This document shows positions 63,157 through 64,000 of a stretch of 64,000 nt of DNA, piece after piece (within the stretch, counting starts at the first letter, position 1; each line of letters opens with the position of its first letter). The position numbers and the translations under genes were made by a program. The DNA comes from Alteromonadaceae bacterium (lineage in GTDB: Bacteria > Pseudomonadota > Gammaproteobacteria > Enterobacterales > Alteromonadaceae): the NCBI GenBank assembly GCA_013216015.1, contig JABSOI010000002.1:1-64000 (forward strand), written 5' to 3'. The notes below the pieces were generated by a model. That model saw nothing but the letters and a program-made list of their open reading frames with translations. It was not told where the DNA came from and searched no databases.

Positions 63157-64000
63157 ATGGATAAACGACAAGGTGGTTTCACCCTCATTGAAATATTTAT
63201 CGCATTAGCGATAGGTTTGTCACTTATGGCTGGGGTTATGAGTGTTTTTGTTGGTATGAAAACAACCACAGTAGAAACTTCAAGCTATGGGGAATTACAG
63301 GAAAATGGCCGTTTTGCCATGAGTTTGATCACTGAAGATTTACTTAGGCAGAATTTATGGGGCGATTTTACCGGTATCATGGATAAAGGTGCTTTAACAA
63401 TTTCTCCCGAGCTTGCTGATTTGGCTGGTGACTGTACTGGGGGAGGAGTGAATAATGCCAGTTTTCCCGATTTAGTTGGCCACTTTAGAACCTTATGGGG
63501 GCAAACGGTAAATAATCCATCAGTACTCGGTTGTATCACCAATGCCAAGACCAATTCTGATTTAATACAATTAAAGAGAGCTTTGGCATCCCCCTTTCCA
63601 GATACAGCATTAGATCCCTTAACACCTGCCGATTTAGATGATAAAAGATTTTATATAAAATCAAACGCCAATACTGCAGCTATATTCACCGGATCAGTTG
63701 CTATTCCTACCGTTAATTTTGGTAGAGTGTGGGAATACCAACATCATATTTATTATGTTCGTGAAGATGTTCAAGGAAGGAATTTGGTGCCTGTTTTGAT
63801 GCAAGGTCGATTGCAAAAAAACAACTTGAAGACAATCACCTTCGATATGATGGTTGAAGGAATTGAAAAATTATATTTTATGTACGGAGTAGATACTGAT
63901 AATGACGGGGCTGTTAATGCGTTTATTTCCGCTGACAATATGACTCAAGATTATTGGGATAATGCTAACGATGTACGTATTTTGGCCGTGAAAATTTTTA
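63157..64000 (+). CDS. pilW: Type IV pilus minor pilin PilW (partial, runs off the window)
   Basis: ATG 63157 opens a frame that stays open to the window end (281 codons). It starts MDKRQGGFTLIEIFIALAIG: a short basic leader, the prepilin cleavage point Gly-Phe, Glu5, and a hydrophobic helix (LIEIFIALAIGLSLMAGVMS). It continues YGELQENGRFAMSLITEDL, the conserved PilW post-helix motif, then FDMMVEGIEKLYFMYGVDTD and NDVRILAVKI near the end. PilW is a large minor pilin that caps and initiates the pilus with PilV, PilX and PilY1. It begins 8 bases after pilV. Confidence 0.92.
   Translation, partial: MDKRQGGFTLIEIFIALAIGLSLMAGVMSVFVGMKTTTVETSSYGELQENGRFAMSLITEDLLRQNLWGDFTGIMDKGALTISPELADLAGDCTGGGVNNASFPDLVGHFRTLWGQTVNNPSVLGCITNAKTNSDLIQLKRALASPFPDTALDPLTPADLDDKRFYIKSNANTAAIFTGSVAIPTVNFGRVWEYQHHIYYVREDVQGRNLVPVLMQGRLQKNNLKTITFDMMVEGIEKLYFMYGVDTDNDGAVNAFISADNMTQDYWDNANDVRILAVKIF

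Noticed and set aside
1-64000. Search by eye for tRNA/rRNA genes, prophage modules, toxin-antitoxin pairs or known defence systems
   Set aside because: None of the characteristic motifs or gene orders was found.

Overview
The window reads as chromosomal DNA of an AT-rich marine gammaproteobacterium of the order Alteromonadales, most like the Colwelliaceae (Colwellia/Thalassotalea type). This is inferred from the core block rpsT / murJ-ribF-ileS-lspA-fkpB-ispH followed by type IV pilus minor pilins, from the MipA-DUF3019-RstA/RstB type operon, from a DUF6701 (MshQ-like) protein, and from abundant intergenic repeats with ATACCAATT-type ends. No rRNA, tRNA, CRISPR array, prophage or recognisable defence island was seen.

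Layout. 0-7 kb: a truncated Tn5/IS50-like transposase, a large secreted metallophosphoesterase with several surface modules, a stretch with an 11-copy CCTATAA array and a decayed duplicate of the phosphoesterase gene's leader, then a two-gene membrane redox pair (cytochrome b plus EB_dh haem domain; DUF1566/Lcl protein) and a small, possibly broken ORF. 7-11 kb: NRDE/TANGO2-like protein divergent from a class II aldolase, then an enolase-superfamily enzyme behind a 17-bp perfect palindrome. 11-15.6 kb: RoxA-like dihaem cytochrome c, cytochrome P450 and, convergent, a compact COQ4-like protein; this is the most interesting enzymatic neighbourhood. 16-21 kb: a 1735-aa MshQ-like DUF6701 protein with three repeats of exactly 1098 bp. 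21-30 kb: a TPR-GGDEF cyclase, an S41 protease lipoprotein, DUF1272, VOC, and a sugar- or lactone-catabolism-like cluster (Lrp, amidohydrolase, SDR, LysR), then a SSAT-like acetyltransferase.

30-46 kb: a leucine-rich-repeat lipoprotein, a dihaem peroxidase-like protein divergent from a BaeS/BaeR-like two-component system (both neighbours carry proline-rich linkers), a decayed flavin monooxygenase gene, DUF3010, an M3 peptidase, an acyl-CoA dehydrogenase and the mipA-DUF3019-rstA-rstB operon. 47-53 kb: a beta-propeller lipoprotein, a GMC oxidoreductase with a Tat-exported gluconate-dehydrogenase-subunit-3-like partner, and an M49-like metallopeptidase. 53.5-64 kb: the conserved housekeeping block and the start of the minor pilin operon (pilV, partial pilW).

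A theme across the window is repetitive intergenic DNA: modular palindromic elements at 37.5, 43.2, 53.3 and 60.5 kb with a half copy at 62.5 kb, short tandem arrays (4-15 bp units) that often sit directly against stop codons, and a (GGAT)6 tract running into the pilV start. Several gene starts were moved from the longest frame to the Shine-Dalgarno-supported codon. All functional statements rest on motif and family recognition by eye; no database search was run.
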